This document shows positions 26,843 through 34,943 of a stretch of 64,000 bases of DNA, in pieces. Numbering within the stretch: position 1 is the stretch's first letter; every line of letters begins with the position of its first letter. Source of the stretch: Arthrobacter bambusae (GTDB taxonomy: Bacteria; Actinomycetota; Actinomycetes; Actinomycetales; Micrococcaceae); contig NZ_JAUSSZ010000008.1 in the NCBI RefSeq assembly GCF_030812595.1, forward strand, positions 1 through 64,000. The letters are read 5' to 3'. The notes below the pieces were generated by a model. That model had not been told where the DNA came from, made no database searches, and saw only the letters and a list, made by a program, of their open reading frames with translations. The translations under genes were made by a program, and so were the position numbers.

Positions 26843-27577
26843 ATGTGCGGTCGGTTCAGTGTCGGTTTTGAGGCAGACTATCTTTCGAGGAAGCTCGGTG
26901 CCGCGTTGCGCGGAGATACCGACTATCCCTCTCCGACGCTCCAGATCAACCCGACTGACCCCGTGCTCTTCCTACGGGGACGGGCTGGAGACGGCGCAGT
27001 CGCACGCGAACTCGCGGCCGGGCGGTGGGGCCTGGTTCCAACCTTCTCCAAGTCCTTCGATTCGAAGGTACCCACCTGGAATTCCCGCTCGGAAACCGCC
27101 GGGTCAACCCCGGCATTCAGGGCTTCCCTGCCCAAGTGGCGGGCGGTCGTTCCGGCGTCTGCCTACTACGAATGGAAGAAGTCGGGACCCGGCCGCAAGG
27201 ATCCCAAGCAGCGCTACATCGTCGAACCGCAGGATGAGCTGATCACCTTCGCCGGATTGTTCGCGCCATGGCGCGACGAGAGCATAGAGGACAAGTCCGC
27301 TTCCGGCGCGTGGCGTTTGTCCTGCTCGATCCTGACCATGGATTCCCCGCCGGAAGGCGTTCACGGGAGATTGCACAATTTGCATGACCGGATCCCGGTT
27401 CCAATCTCCGCGGACATGATCGACGATTGGATCGACCCGCAGGAAACCAAGGGCCAAGCCCTGCTGGACGCCGTGCTGGGCGATGCGTACCGCGTGGCGT
27501 CGTCCTGGACGATGAGGCCCGTGGAACTCGTGGACGACAACACCCGGTTGGTGGACGTCGCGAACCCGGCCGCCTGA
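26843..27577 (+). CDS. SRAP/HMCES-type abasic-site processing protein
   Basis: YedK-family protein that crosslinks to abasic sites in single-stranded DNA through its N-terminal cysteine. The 244-residue product begins MCGRFS, so Cys2 is available after Met removal. It also has VPASAYYEWKK and the LHDRIPVPIS end motif with the active-site His. The frame is open 31 codons upstream, but only the ATG at 26843 exposes Cys2. It diverges from the stress-protein operon. Confidence 0.92.
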   Translation: MCGRFSVGFEADYLSRKLGAALRGDTDYPSPTLQINPTDPVLFLRGRAGDGAVARELAAGRWGLVPTFSKSFDSKVPTWNSRSETAGSTPAFRASLPKWRAVVPASAYYEWKKSGPGRKDPKQRYIVEPQDELITFAGLFAPWRDESIEDKSASGAWRLSCSILTMDSPPEGVHGRLHNLHDRIPVPISADMIDDWIDPQETKGQALLDAVLGDAYRVASSWTMRPVELVDDNTRLVDVANPAA

Positions 27578-27594
27578 CTCAACGGCCGCCTGAC

Positions 27595-27864
27595 TCAACG
27601 CTCGTAGCGCAGCTCGGCCCGCACGTCCGTATCCTTTAGCCACGTCAGCCTCGTGGCCGATCCGAAGGGGTTCGGCCACCACTGCACCAGGACTTTGCCC
27701 TCCGACGTCCGGGTGACCATGGCCGGAACATATTGAAGGTACTTCGGCCAAACGAGCTTGGCGATAACGGGCACCCTTGAAACGGTTGACAGCGGCTCCG
27801 TTTGACGCGGAGGCGGGGCACCGACGGAATTCAACGGCGCAGGATATTCGGGCTGGTCAGGCAT
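27595..27864 (-). CDS. Hypothetical protein
   Basis: An 89-residue protein with a Pro-rich start (MPDQPEYPAPLNS) and a compact Trp/Arg-rich second half (KVLVQWWPNPFG, RLTWLKD). No motif or membrane segment is recognised. GC-rich third positions support coding. It converges on the SRAP gene, 17 bp away. Confidence 0.55.
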   Translation of the reverse strand: MPDQPEYPAPLNSVGAPPPRQTEPLSTVSRVPVIAKLVWPKYLQYVPAMVTRTSEGKVLVQWWPNPFGSATRLTWLKDTDVRAELRYER

Positions 27865-28189
27865 GCCCGAATACTACTGCGAGGCATGGACAATATGGAG
27901 GTCGGGGGCCGGCGGCCACTCCCCAAAACGTGCCGGAGCGCCGTGCGTGCGATGGCCACTCCCCACGCCTCTGGGAAATGGCCGGCACAGCCTAAAGCCG
28001 GGTGTCGAAGGAATCGCAGAACACGTTCAGAGCGGTCCAACGGCGACCACTTTCCTAGTCATCATCCTGGCGGCGGTCGGCTTTTGCATCCAGCTGCTTG
28101 GGGCGGTTGAGAAGCGCGAGCAAGCATTATGGTTGAGCAGCTGGCCAGGAGCCGCTCATCCATGCCCTCTTGAGACCAGAACCTACATA
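27865..28189. other. Gene-free stretch with a GH3 relic
   Basis: No intact gene is supported here. It contains the GH3 gene-end copy described separately (27987-28030) and a short hydrophobic reading frame around 28050-28110 that I cannot place in any family. Confidence 0.45.
27987..28030 (-). pseudogene. Relic of a GH3 gene 3' end
   Basis: Positions 27987-28009 are identical over 23 bp to 29416-29438, the very end of the GH3 gene 1.4 kb away. Similarity continues with a few mismatches to about 28027. On the minus strand it encodes NVFCDSFDTRL plus stop, against NVFCDSFDTRL in the GH3 gene. Nothing else of a GH3 gene remains beside it. Confidence 0.7.
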
Positions 28190-28489
28190 TCAGCCGTTCA
28201 TGGGCCCCTCGGCCCGCAGCTTTTCGGCGCCCGGCCCCTCAACATGCACGGTGCAGCGCACTACCAGCTGGCCCGGGGCGTTTTCCAGCTCCACCAAGGA
28301 ATCGTCCGCGCTGAGGACGGTGAACGATTCAGAACCTGCAACGACCTCCACACCCTTGGCCTTCGCCGTTTGCTGCGCATTGCGCAGTGCCTCGCGCTCC
28401 AGTCCGTCAATGTAGCCGCTGTCGCTTTCACGTGCCGGGTCCCCGAAGGCCCAGCCGAACAATGTCCCTGTGTCGCCCATGGCCTCCAT
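28190..28489 (-). CDS. Hypothetical protein
   Basis: About 99 residues from ATG 28489 (96 if the ATG at 28480 is used). The product is acidic and soluble-looking, with FGDPARESDSGYIDGLE and a beta-rich end (GQLVVRCTVHVEGPG). I do not recognise it. No good ribosome site lies before either ATG. It diverges from the membrane-protein gene at 28639 and shares the palindrome at 28531 with it. Confidence 0.55.
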   Translation of the reverse strand: MEAMGDTGTLFGWAFGDPARESDSGYIDGLEREALRNAQQTAKAKGVEVVAGSESFTVLSADDSLVELENAPGQLVVRCTVHVEGPGAEKLRAEGPMNG

Positions 28490-28530
28490 GTTAGGCGGTC
28501 GACCCCGCGGGAAAAGGGCTTTCGTAATAT

Positions 28531-28548
28531 TAGTAAGTGTGCTTACTA
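28531..28548. promoter_or_regulatory. Palindromic operator, copy 1
   Basis: TAGTAAG-TGTG-CTTACTA, 7-bp arms. It lies 90 bp before the membrane-protein gene at 28639 and 42 bp before the divergent small gene. The same arms recur at 44394, and a close variant at 52902. Confidence 0.65.
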
Positions 28549-28638
28549 TGGGCGCGCCATACATCGATGGGAAACGTCAGGTGAAGTCCCAGTACGGCGG
28601 CAACCCGGAAACAGTTCACAACGTTAGGAACGCACATC

Positions 28639-29181
28639 ATGGCAGGAAATCTCGTTGCCCGTTCAGTTCACGACCTAACGGCAGCAGCCTGGTTTGGTGG
28701 ATCTCTGATGGGCGCCATCGGGCTCAACGGTGCGGCAGCCCAGGCCAAGGATCCCTCGGAACGCACCCGGCTTTCGAGCGCGGGCTGGATGAAGTGGGCC
28801 CCCTTCCAGACGGCAGCCTTCGCGTCCCATCTAGTGGCCGACCTCGCCATTGCTTGGGAAAACAAGGGTCGCATCGCCAGGCAGGAGGGCGTGGCCCGCA
28901 ACACCGTCATCAAGACCGCAGTTACGGTCGTGGGAGCCGCGGTAACCCTGTACTCGGGCATCCTGGGCAAGAAGGTAGACAAGCTGGCCGGTGAAGGGGC
29001 CGAGGGCGCAACCGAGCCGCACGCAGGCGCTTCGGACGAACTCAAGGCAGCCCAGCAGCAGCTCAAGCTGCTGCAATGGGCCGTCCCCGGCTTCGCAGCC
29101 CTGGTGATCATCCTCGGTGCCAAGCACGGCGAGATGCAGCGCCCCAAGAACGTCTTCGCAGGCCTGCGCGGCGACAAGTAG
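28639..29181 (+). CDS. Membrane protein of unknown function
   Basis: A 180-residue protein. Hydrophobic segments include DLTAAAWFGGSLMGAIGLNG, TAVTVVGAAVTLYSGILG and WAVPGFAALVIILGA. A helical Gln/Lys stretch (ELKAAQQQLKLL) precedes the last one. No family recognised with certainty. AGGAACGC provides a ribosome site. The upstream palindrome groups it with the envelope/stress loci at 44.4 and 52.9 kb. Confidence 0.75.
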   Translation: MAGNLVARSVHDLTAAAWFGGSLMGAIGLNGAAAQAKDPSERTRLSSAGWMKWAPFQTAAFASHLVADLAIAWENKGRIARQEGVARNTVIKTAVTVVGAAVTLYSGILGKKVDKLAGEGAEGATEPHAGASDELKAAQQQLKLLQWAVPGFAALVIILGAKHGEMQRPKNVFAGLRGDK

Positions 29182-29420
29182 TCCTTTGTTAGGTTGATGG
29201 GGCGTGTTGGCACCGAGTAGCTAGAGCGCGGATCCTTGATCAACAAGGATCCGCGCTGGGACTCGACACCTGTTCACATCTGTGGCCGACCGCGGAGGAC
29301 CGAACCAGGGCTGCCGCCGAGGGCCTGCTGGATGAAGCTCTGCGGACTCCCTGCGGATTGACGCTGTTCAGCCGGCAGGAAGCCCGCTCTAAGAACCCCT
29401 AGCTTCCAAGGAAAAACAGC
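29182..29420. other. Intergenic region
   Basis: No gene is seen. It contains the hairpin at 29225-29257 between convergent genes. The DNA beyond it to the GH3 stop is unremarkable. Confidence 0.5.
29225..29257. terminator. Hairpin between convergent genes
   Basis: AGCGCGGATCCTTG at 29225-29238 pairs perfectly with 29244-29257 around a 5-nt loop. It sits between the convergent membrane-protein gene and the GH3 gene, so it may serve both directions. No T-tract is present. Confidence 0.5.
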
Positions 29421-30230
29421 CTAAAGCCGGGTGTCGAACGAGTCGCAGAAGACGTTCTCGTTGAACGTCCCCTGGAACTCGGACTTGCCCTGGATCTTCT
29501 GGATGGTAGCCCGGATGGCCTCGCGGGTCCCTGCGTGGGCATTGATGGCCGTCTTGACCATCGGCACATCGATCAAGTGGTTCGGCTGGTTCAGTGAGAC
29601 GAACACCGTGGGGACTTCCGTGACATACCACGGGATTTCCGCCGCCATCGGGCTCGACCACTTGATGCGGATCGCCGCCTCTTGCGCAAAGCCCTTGACG
29701 TTGGCGAAGACGAACGCGGCATCATACTTGTCCGCATAATCGCCGGTGGCTTCGTCGGAGATGACGCTCATGAAGTTCACGCCCGTCTCCCCCGCAGCTT
29801 CACGTTGCTCAGCCGTCTTGAAGAGGTGGACCTCGAAACCGGCGGTTTCAAGTTCCTCTTTTACCGTATCCAGGTAGGCCAACGGATCTGCCCGGGTGAA
29901 ATCGGAACCGCCCGAGACGCCGTACAGGCGAATGCGCTTGTGCGTCTCCGGCGTGATGGGCAGGTTGCCGGCGGTGTCCTTGATCAACGTGACGGTTTTG
30001 TCGGCGATTTCGGCGGCTACGGCGTGGTGGGCATCGCTGCCGATCAACCGCAATGCCTCGGACGACGGCGTCAATTCTTCCGGGAGCTTCTTGTGCAGCC
30101 CCAGGCTGGCCTTCAATCCCAGGATCCGGCGCAGCGCGTCATGCAGGCGCTGATCGGAGATCACGCCGGATTTGTATCCGTCCATCATGTACTGGAAGTC
30201 CTCCGCCGGGTTGCGGAAGAACAGGAACAT
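29421..30230 (-). pseudogene. GH3 glycosidase, 3' part displaced by a frameshift
   Basis: This is the C-terminal half of the GH3 enzyme whose N-terminal half is fused to gluconokinase upstream. The frame restarts at [14 protein letters not shown] and runs through the second GH3 domain (TVTLIKDTAGNLPI, FVFANVKGFAQEAAIRI) to the stop at 29421. The upstream frame reads GCCGAAGAAGCGCAAAG near 30266-30282; removing one base there restores a continuous reading frame. A true mutation or a sequence error would look the same here. Confidence 0.75.
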
Positions 30231-31770
30231 GTCGCAGCCGGCGGCGATGGTGGCTGGAACGAGGTCTTTGCGCTTCTTCGGCCTGCGTGAGGCCTACCAT
30301 TTGCGATGCATCCGTAAGTATCAGTCCGTTGAAGCCGAGTTCGCCGCGGAGCAAGTCCTGGAGAAGTTCCGGGGCAAGGGTGGCGGGCAGGATGTCCCTG
30401 TCCTGAGTCCCCGGACGGAAATGCCGCGTGAGCTCGGGTGCCCCGATGTGTCCGACCATGACGGATTGGATCCCGTGGCCGATCATTTCCCGGTACACCT
30501 GCCCGTAGCTGGAATTCCATTCCGTATACCCGAGCGTGTTGTACGAAGTGACTACGTGCTGGTCGCGCTCGTCCACGCCGTCGCCCGGGAAATGCTTGAT
30601 GGCGCAGGCAGTAGGCGATTCGCTGATGCCGTCGAAGTACTCCTTGGCCCGCTCCACCACGATTTCCGGTGTGTTGCCGAACGCGCGGGTGGAGATGACC
30701 GTATTGCGCCAGTTGTAATGGATGTCCACGATCGGCGCGAAAGCCCAGTTGCAGCCCAAAGCGGCGGTCTCCACACCCGCCACCTGGCCCATCTTCCTGG
30801 CGATGGACTTATCCGGATGGGAACCGGCCTGTAGGTGGGTCGACACAAAAGTTCCGTCGTCACAGCTTCCGGCCCCTCCCATCTCGGGGTTGGAGGCCAC
30901 CAGAAGCGGGATGCGCGTGTTGGACTGGGCGTAACGGATGTGCTCCTGGACAGCGGCGGATGGACCCGGCCTGTAACGCATTCCACCGACGTGATAGTTC
31001 TCCAGCACACCGTCGAGGTACTCCGGGGAGTAATCGTCGTTGTGGTTGATGAAGAGCTGCCCGATTTTTTCCTCGAGGCTCATGCCCCGGATCGTGGAGT
31101 CCACCCAGGCAACGGCGTCGTGGTCGAGGTTGAACGGCGCCGACTGAAGGTCGACGTCGAACTGGCGCGCCTGGGTGCCCCCGGCGCGAGCGGCGCTGTT
31201 GCCCACCGGAGCTCTGGAACCCGCGACGGCGGCAATCCCGGCCAGCGCCTCCGCGACTACCTCGCTTACCGGCGCGGCGATATCCACGACGAAACCGAGC
31301 TCGTCGGCGTCGAGCGCTTCCAGGGTGGCGAGCTGGGAATCAAGGAGCGCGGGCGGCATGAAGTGACCGGACCTCCCTTCAGTCCGTTCCCTCAGCACCT
31401 CTTTGCTGCCGTGCAGGTGCAGGAAGACGGTGGTCGGGGCTTTCTCCCGGATGGCGTCCCGGTAGCTCCGCCGGAGGGCGGAACACGCGAGAACCAGCCC
31501 GCCGTCGCCTGCTTTGGCGAGCTCGGTGCCCACCGTCGCGAGCCACGGCCAACGGTCCTCGTCAGTCAGGGGCGTTCCGGCGGCCATCTTGGCAACGTTT
31601 TCCACCGGATGGAGCGAATCGCCGTCGATGAACGGAACTCCCAGCGCACGGGCGACGAGGTCCCCGATGGTGGTCTTGCCGCAACCGGAGACGCCCATCA
31701 CCACGATGCGCCGCGGCTCTTCCGCCGCTGCACTGGGATCGCCGGTTGCGGCCACGCTGCTACCAGTCAT
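30139..31770 (-). CDS. Gluconokinase fused to GH3 glycosidase (5' part, frameshifted in GH3)
   Basis: One open frame holds two enzymes. Residues about 15-180 are a GntK-type gluconokinase with P-loop [26 protein letters not shown] and [11 protein letters not shown]. After an Ala/Gly linker comes a GH3 beta-glycosidase domain with [25 protein letters not shown] (a NagZ-like Asp-x-His dyad) and the nucleophile region [11 protein letters not shown]. About 15 residues later the frame is lost. The ATG at 31770 lies inside the manD gene end, so it is coupled to manD. The kinase half should be intact; the GH3 half is probably inactive unless the frameshift is an artefact. In this operon a uronoside or glucoside substrate is plausible but inferred. 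Confidence 0.75.
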   Translation of the reverse strand: MTGSSVAATGDPSAAAEEPRRIVVMGVSGCGKTTIGDLVARALGVPFIDGDSLHPVENVAKMAAGTPLTDEDRWPWLATVGTELAKAGDGGLVLACSALRRSYRDAIREKAPTTVFLHLHGSKEVLRERTEGRSGHFMPPALLDSQLATLEALDADELGFVVDIAAPVSEVVAEALAGIAAVAGSRAPVGNSAARAGGTQARQFDVDLQSAPFNLDHDAVAWVDSTIRGMSLEEKIGQLFINHNDDYSPEYLDGVLENYHVGGMRYRPGPSAAVQEHIRYAQSNTRIPLLVASNPEMGGAGSCDDGTFVSTHLQAGSHPDKSIARKMGQVAGVETAALGCNWAFAPIVDIHYNWRNTVISTRAFGNTPEIVVERAKEYFDGISESPTACAIKHFPGDGVDERDQHVVTSYNTLGYTEWNSSYGQVYREMIGHGIQSVMVGHIGAPELTRHFRPGTQDRDILPATLAPELLQDLLRGELGFNGLILTDASQMVGLTQAEEAQRPRSSHHRRRLRHVPVLPQPGGGLPVHDGRIQIRRDLRSAPA

Positions 31771-32989
31771 GGACGGTGCCGTCCACGAGACGGTTGTAGG
31801 GCAGGTAGGCCTGCTGGTAGGGGAAGGAGTTGGCGGCTTCTTCGTTGAATTCGACGCCGAGGCCGGGCTTGTCACCTGGGTGCAGGTAGCCGTCGGTGAA
31901 GGTCATGGACTGCTCGAAGACCGTGTTGGTCTTGTCCGAGTGCTGCATGTACTCCTGGATGCCGTAGTTGTGGATGGCGAGGCCCACGTGCAGCTGAGCG
32001 GCGAAGCCGACAGGGGAAATATCGGTGGGGCCGTGGAAGCCGGACTTGATCTGGTACTGGGCGGCGAAGTCCATGACCTTCTTCAGCGGGGATATCCCGC
32101 CGAAGTGAGTGGACGCGGCCCGGACGTAGTCGATCAGCTGTTCCTTGATGAGCGTCTGGAAGTCATAGACCGTGTTGAAGATTTCACCGATGGCAAGCGG
32201 CGTCGTGGTGTGCTGGCGGACCAGGCGCAGTCCTTCCTGGTTCTCGGCTGGGGTGCAGTCTTCGAGCCAGAACAGGTCGTACGGTTCCAGGGCCTTGCCA
32301 AGCTTGGCGGCCTGGATGGGAGTCATGCGGTGGTGGCCATCGTGCAGCAGCGGAATTTCCGGGCCGAATTCGTTGCGTACTGCTTCGAAGACGGTGGGCA
32401 GGTGGCGCAGGTAGGCACGGGTGTCCCAGTCTTCTTCCTGCGGGAACGCGCCGCGGCCGGCCGGCTCGTAGTCGTAGCGCTCACCAGAGGCCTGCGCCTG
32501 CGCGGCGACGCCGTACACGGCCTTGATGCCCGGGATGGCGGTCTGGATGCGGATCGACTTGTAGCCCAGTTCGAGGTGCTCGCGGACCGAGTCGAACAAG
32601 GAGGGAATGTCCGCGCCTGAGGCGTGGCCATACGCGCGGAGCCCGTTGCGGGAGGCACCGCCGAGCAGCTGGTACACCGGCAGTCCAGCAACCTTGCCCT
32701 TGATGTCCCAGAGGGCCATGTCGACGGCGGCAATCGCAGCCATGGTGACCGGGCCCCGGCGCCAGTACGCGCTGCGGTACAGGAACTGCCAAGTGTCCTC
32801 GATGCGGTGCGGGTCCTTGCCGATCAGCAGCTGGGCAACGTGTTCCTTCAGGTACGCGGCCACGGCGAGTTCACGGCCGTTGAGCGTCGCGTCGCCGATG
32901 CCGGTCACGCCGTCCTCGGTGGTGATCCGCAAGGTAACGAAGTTCCGGGTGGGGCTGGTCACGAACACTTCAGCGGCAATGATTTTCAC
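31760..32989 (-). CDS. manD: D-mannonate dehydratase, enolase superfamily (ManD)
   Basis: Converts D-mannonate to 2-keto-3-deoxygluconate in hexuronate breakdown. The 409-residue product aligns with ManD/RspA proteins. Metal-site and catalytic regions include [46 protein letters not shown] and [13 protein letters not shown], plus the long loop [10 protein letters not shown]. The start is GTG at 32989 with AAAGGA 8 nt upstream. The fused gluconokinase-GH3 gene starts 11 bp before its stop. A LacI-type palindrome lies about 100 bp upstream. RspA-like members can be nearly inactive, but the neighbours support a pathway role. Confidence 0.92.
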   Translation of the reverse strand: MKIIAAEVFVTSPTRNFVTLRITTEDGVTGIGDATLNGRELAVAAYLKEHVAQLLIGKDPHRIEDTWQFLYRSAYWRRGPVTMAAIAAVDMALWDIKGKVAGLPVYQLLGGASRNGLRAYGHASGADIPSLFDSVREHLELGYKSIRIQTAIPGIKAVYGVAAQAQASGERYDYEPAGRGAFPQEEDWDTRAYLRHLPTVFEAVRNEFGPEIPLLHDGHHRMTPIQAAKLGKALEPYDLFWLEDCTPAENQEGLRLVRQHTTTPLAIGEIFNTVYDFQTLIKEQLIDYVRAASTHFGGISPLKKVMDFAAQYQIKSGFHGPTDISPVGFAAQLHVGLAIHNYGIQEYMQHSDKTNTVFEQSMTFTDGYLHPGDKPGLGVEFNEEAANSFPYQQAYLPYNRLVDGTVHDW

Positions 32990-33091
32990 AGCTGGTCCTT
33001 TCAGGGTTGCTGATCGAGTGCTGGGATGGCCCGGATGCGACGTGCATCACAGGGCAGGTAAAAACGATCTTAGGATGGATGACAATTATTG

Positions 33092-33103
33092 GCAACCGGT
33101 TGC
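33092..33103. promoter_or_regulatory. LacI-type operator upstream of manD
   Basis: GCAACCGGTTGC, a perfect 12-bp palindrome with the central CG of LacI-family operators, lies 103 bp upstream of manD. The same core occurs upstream of uxaC (36379). Confidence 0.65.
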
Positions 33104-33123
33104 AGTACTATTTCGGAGAAACG

Positions 33124-33499
33124 GACGCCCGGTCACGTATGGCATCTTTCCGAACGACGCCCGGTCACATCCGGCGCCCGGATCCCGGGGAGAACCCCGA
33201 TTACGTGACCGGGCGTCCCGAGAAAACCAGAGTTAGGTGACCGGGCGTCCCGGGAAAACCCTAAATAGGTGACCGGGCGTCCCAGGAAAAACCCCACAAA
33301 GGTGACCGGGCATCCCAGGAAAAAACCCCCAGATCCGACCGGGCGTGCGGGGAAACCGACGCCCGGTCACGTATGACGCCTTTCCAACCGACGCCCGGTC
33401 ACGTATGACGCCTTTCCGACGAACGCCCCTCACGCGTCGGGGCCGTTCCGACCGACGCCCGGTCACGTATGACGCCCTTCCGACGAACGCCCGCTCACG
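33124..33499. repeat. 32-bp-period repeat field in both orientations
   Basis: The 13-mer GACGCCCGGTCAC occurs at 33124, 33156, 33358, 33390 and 33454, with degenerate copies near 33422 and 33486. Its complement GTGACCGGGCGTC occurs at 33205, 33237 and 33269, with imperfect copies at 33302 and 33337. Steps are 32 bp almost throughout. The linkers are themselves similar (GTATGACGCCTTTCC in forward units, CCGGGAAAACC in reverse). It is not a CRISPR array: the conserved part is too short and the linkers are not unique. Confidence 0.85.
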
Positions 33500-33530
33500 T
33501 GCCGGGGCCTGAACGACGGCGCCCGCAGGA

Positions 33531-34943
33531 TTAGCTGAGGTTTCCGGCGGCCGCGAAGGTGTCCAACAAACCCTCAACGAGGTCCACGATGGCTGCGTCG
33601 GCAACCAAGTCCGGATCCACGAGCCGGAGCAGGGCCTCAAGCCGGGCACGGCCTGTGAGGAGGTTCGCTGCGGCGATGTCTTCCGCCAGCGGGTCCTGGA
33701 GGCCGGAAGCCGTGGCAGTGTAGGCAGTCCAGGCTGCGAGCATCCGTGCAGAGGCTCGCCCGCTGCGCCCGGCGGCGCGCTCGGCGCGGAGCACCGGCAA
33801 TGCCCGCATCCGCAGTTTGGTGCTGCCGTCCATGGCTATCTGTGCCAGATGATGGGCGATCCGGGAGTTTCCGAAGCGTTCCAGCAGGGCAGCCCGGTAC
33901 TCAGGGATGCCCAAGTCTCCGCCATGCAGGTTGGCGGCTGCCTCGTCCCAGAACTCCTCCACGGCCCGCCGGCAGAACTCGTCGGCGAGGGCTTCGGCCA
34001 CCGTTTTGTGTCCGCGCAGCTGGCCGGCATAGGCGAGCAACGAGTGGGCGCCGTTGAGGAGCCACAGCTTGCGGTTCTCGTAGGGCTCGATCTCGTCCAC
34101 GAACACAGCGCCCGCATCCTCCCAGCGGGGCCGTCCCGCGGGAAAGTCCCCGCTGAGGACCCAGTTGACGAAGGGCTCGGCTACCACGGGCGATTCGTCG
34201 CGGTATCCGCAGGCTGCGGCGACGGCGTCGATATCGGCGGCCGTCGTGCGCGGGGTGATGCGGTCAACGGAAGTACTGACAAAACTGACGTTGGCCTCGA
34301 TCCAGGCGGCGAGTCCGGCGTCGAACGCCCCGGCCATCCCCGTCACGGCACTTCTGGCAACGGTCCCGTTGTTGGAGAGGTTGTCGCAGCAGACGACGGC
34401 GAGCGGACCGGCGTCGGCGGCGCGGCGCTGGGCGAGGCCCAGAACCAGCCGGCCGAGCGGCGTCGTCGGCTTGCCCGAAGAAGAACCCGCAGCGAGCACG
34501 GCGAGGTCCGCGACGACGTCGGGCGCTTGGCTATCCAGCTTCCCGTCGACCCCGAGCCGGTAGGCGGCTTCGGTGATGGTGAGTGTGATGAGCGACGTCG
34601 ACCGTGCCGAGACGAGCTCGACAAAACGCTCGACGTCGGCACCGTCAACAGCCTCGACGATGCTGCCGATGACTTCGAATGCATCGCCCGCGTCCGAACG
34701 CTCCACCAGGGTGTACAGGCCGTCCTGCGGAGCGAGGACCTCCGCGGCATCCGGGCGGCGACCGGTGAAGGAGGCGATGCCCCACTCTGCCGCGTCGCCT
34801 GCATGCTGGGTGTACCACGCCTGGTGGGATCGGTGGAACGCCCCCATTCCTATGTGCACAATGCGCACCGGGGCTTTGTCGATGGGCCTGATGGAACGGT
34901 TCAAGCCGGGAAGATCCGCCGTTTGATCGGGTTCGTTGGTCAC
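33531..34943 (-). CDS. Fructuronate/tagaturonate reductase-type mannitol dehydrogenase family protein
   Basis: NAD-dependent long-chain polyol dehydrogenase of 470 residues. It has the N-terminal VRIVHIGMGAFHRSHQAWYTQ, the SNNGTVARSAV block, VDRITPR and the LLNGAHSLLAYAGQLRGHKTV active-site region typical of UxuB/UxaB/MtlD enzymes. Because uxaC overlaps it by 4 bp upstream and manD follows, reduction of D-fructuronate to D-mannonate is the likely job. Mannitol dehydrogenase activity is the alternative. The repeat field begins about 30 bp after its stop. Confidence 0.88.
   Translation of the reverse strand: MTNEPDQTADLPGLNRSIRPIDKAPVRIVHIGMGAFHRSHQAWYTQHAGDAAEWGIASFTGRRPDAAEVLAPQDGLYTLVERSDAGDAFEVIGSIVEAVDGADVERFVELVSARSTSLITLTITEAAYRLGVDGKLDSQAPDVVADLAVLAAGSSSGKPTTPLGRLVLGLAQRRAADAGPLAVVCCDNLSNNGTVARSAVTGMAGAFDAGLAAWIEANVSFVSTSVDRITPRTTAADIDAVAAACGYRDESPVVAEPFVNWVLSGDFPAGRPRWEDAGAVFVDEIEPYENRKLWLLNGAHSLLAYAGQLRGHKTVAEALADEFCRRAVEEFWDEAAANLHGGDLGIPEYRAALLERFGNSRIAHHLAQIAMDGSTKLRMRALPVLRAERAAGRSGRASARMLAAWTAYTATASGLQDPLAEDIAAANLLTGRARLEALLRLVDPDLVADAAIVDLVEGLLDTFAAAGNLS

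Noticed and set aside
33124-33499. CRISPR array
   Set aside because: Conserved core is only about 13 bp, linkers resemble each other, orientation flips within the field and no cas gene is nearby.
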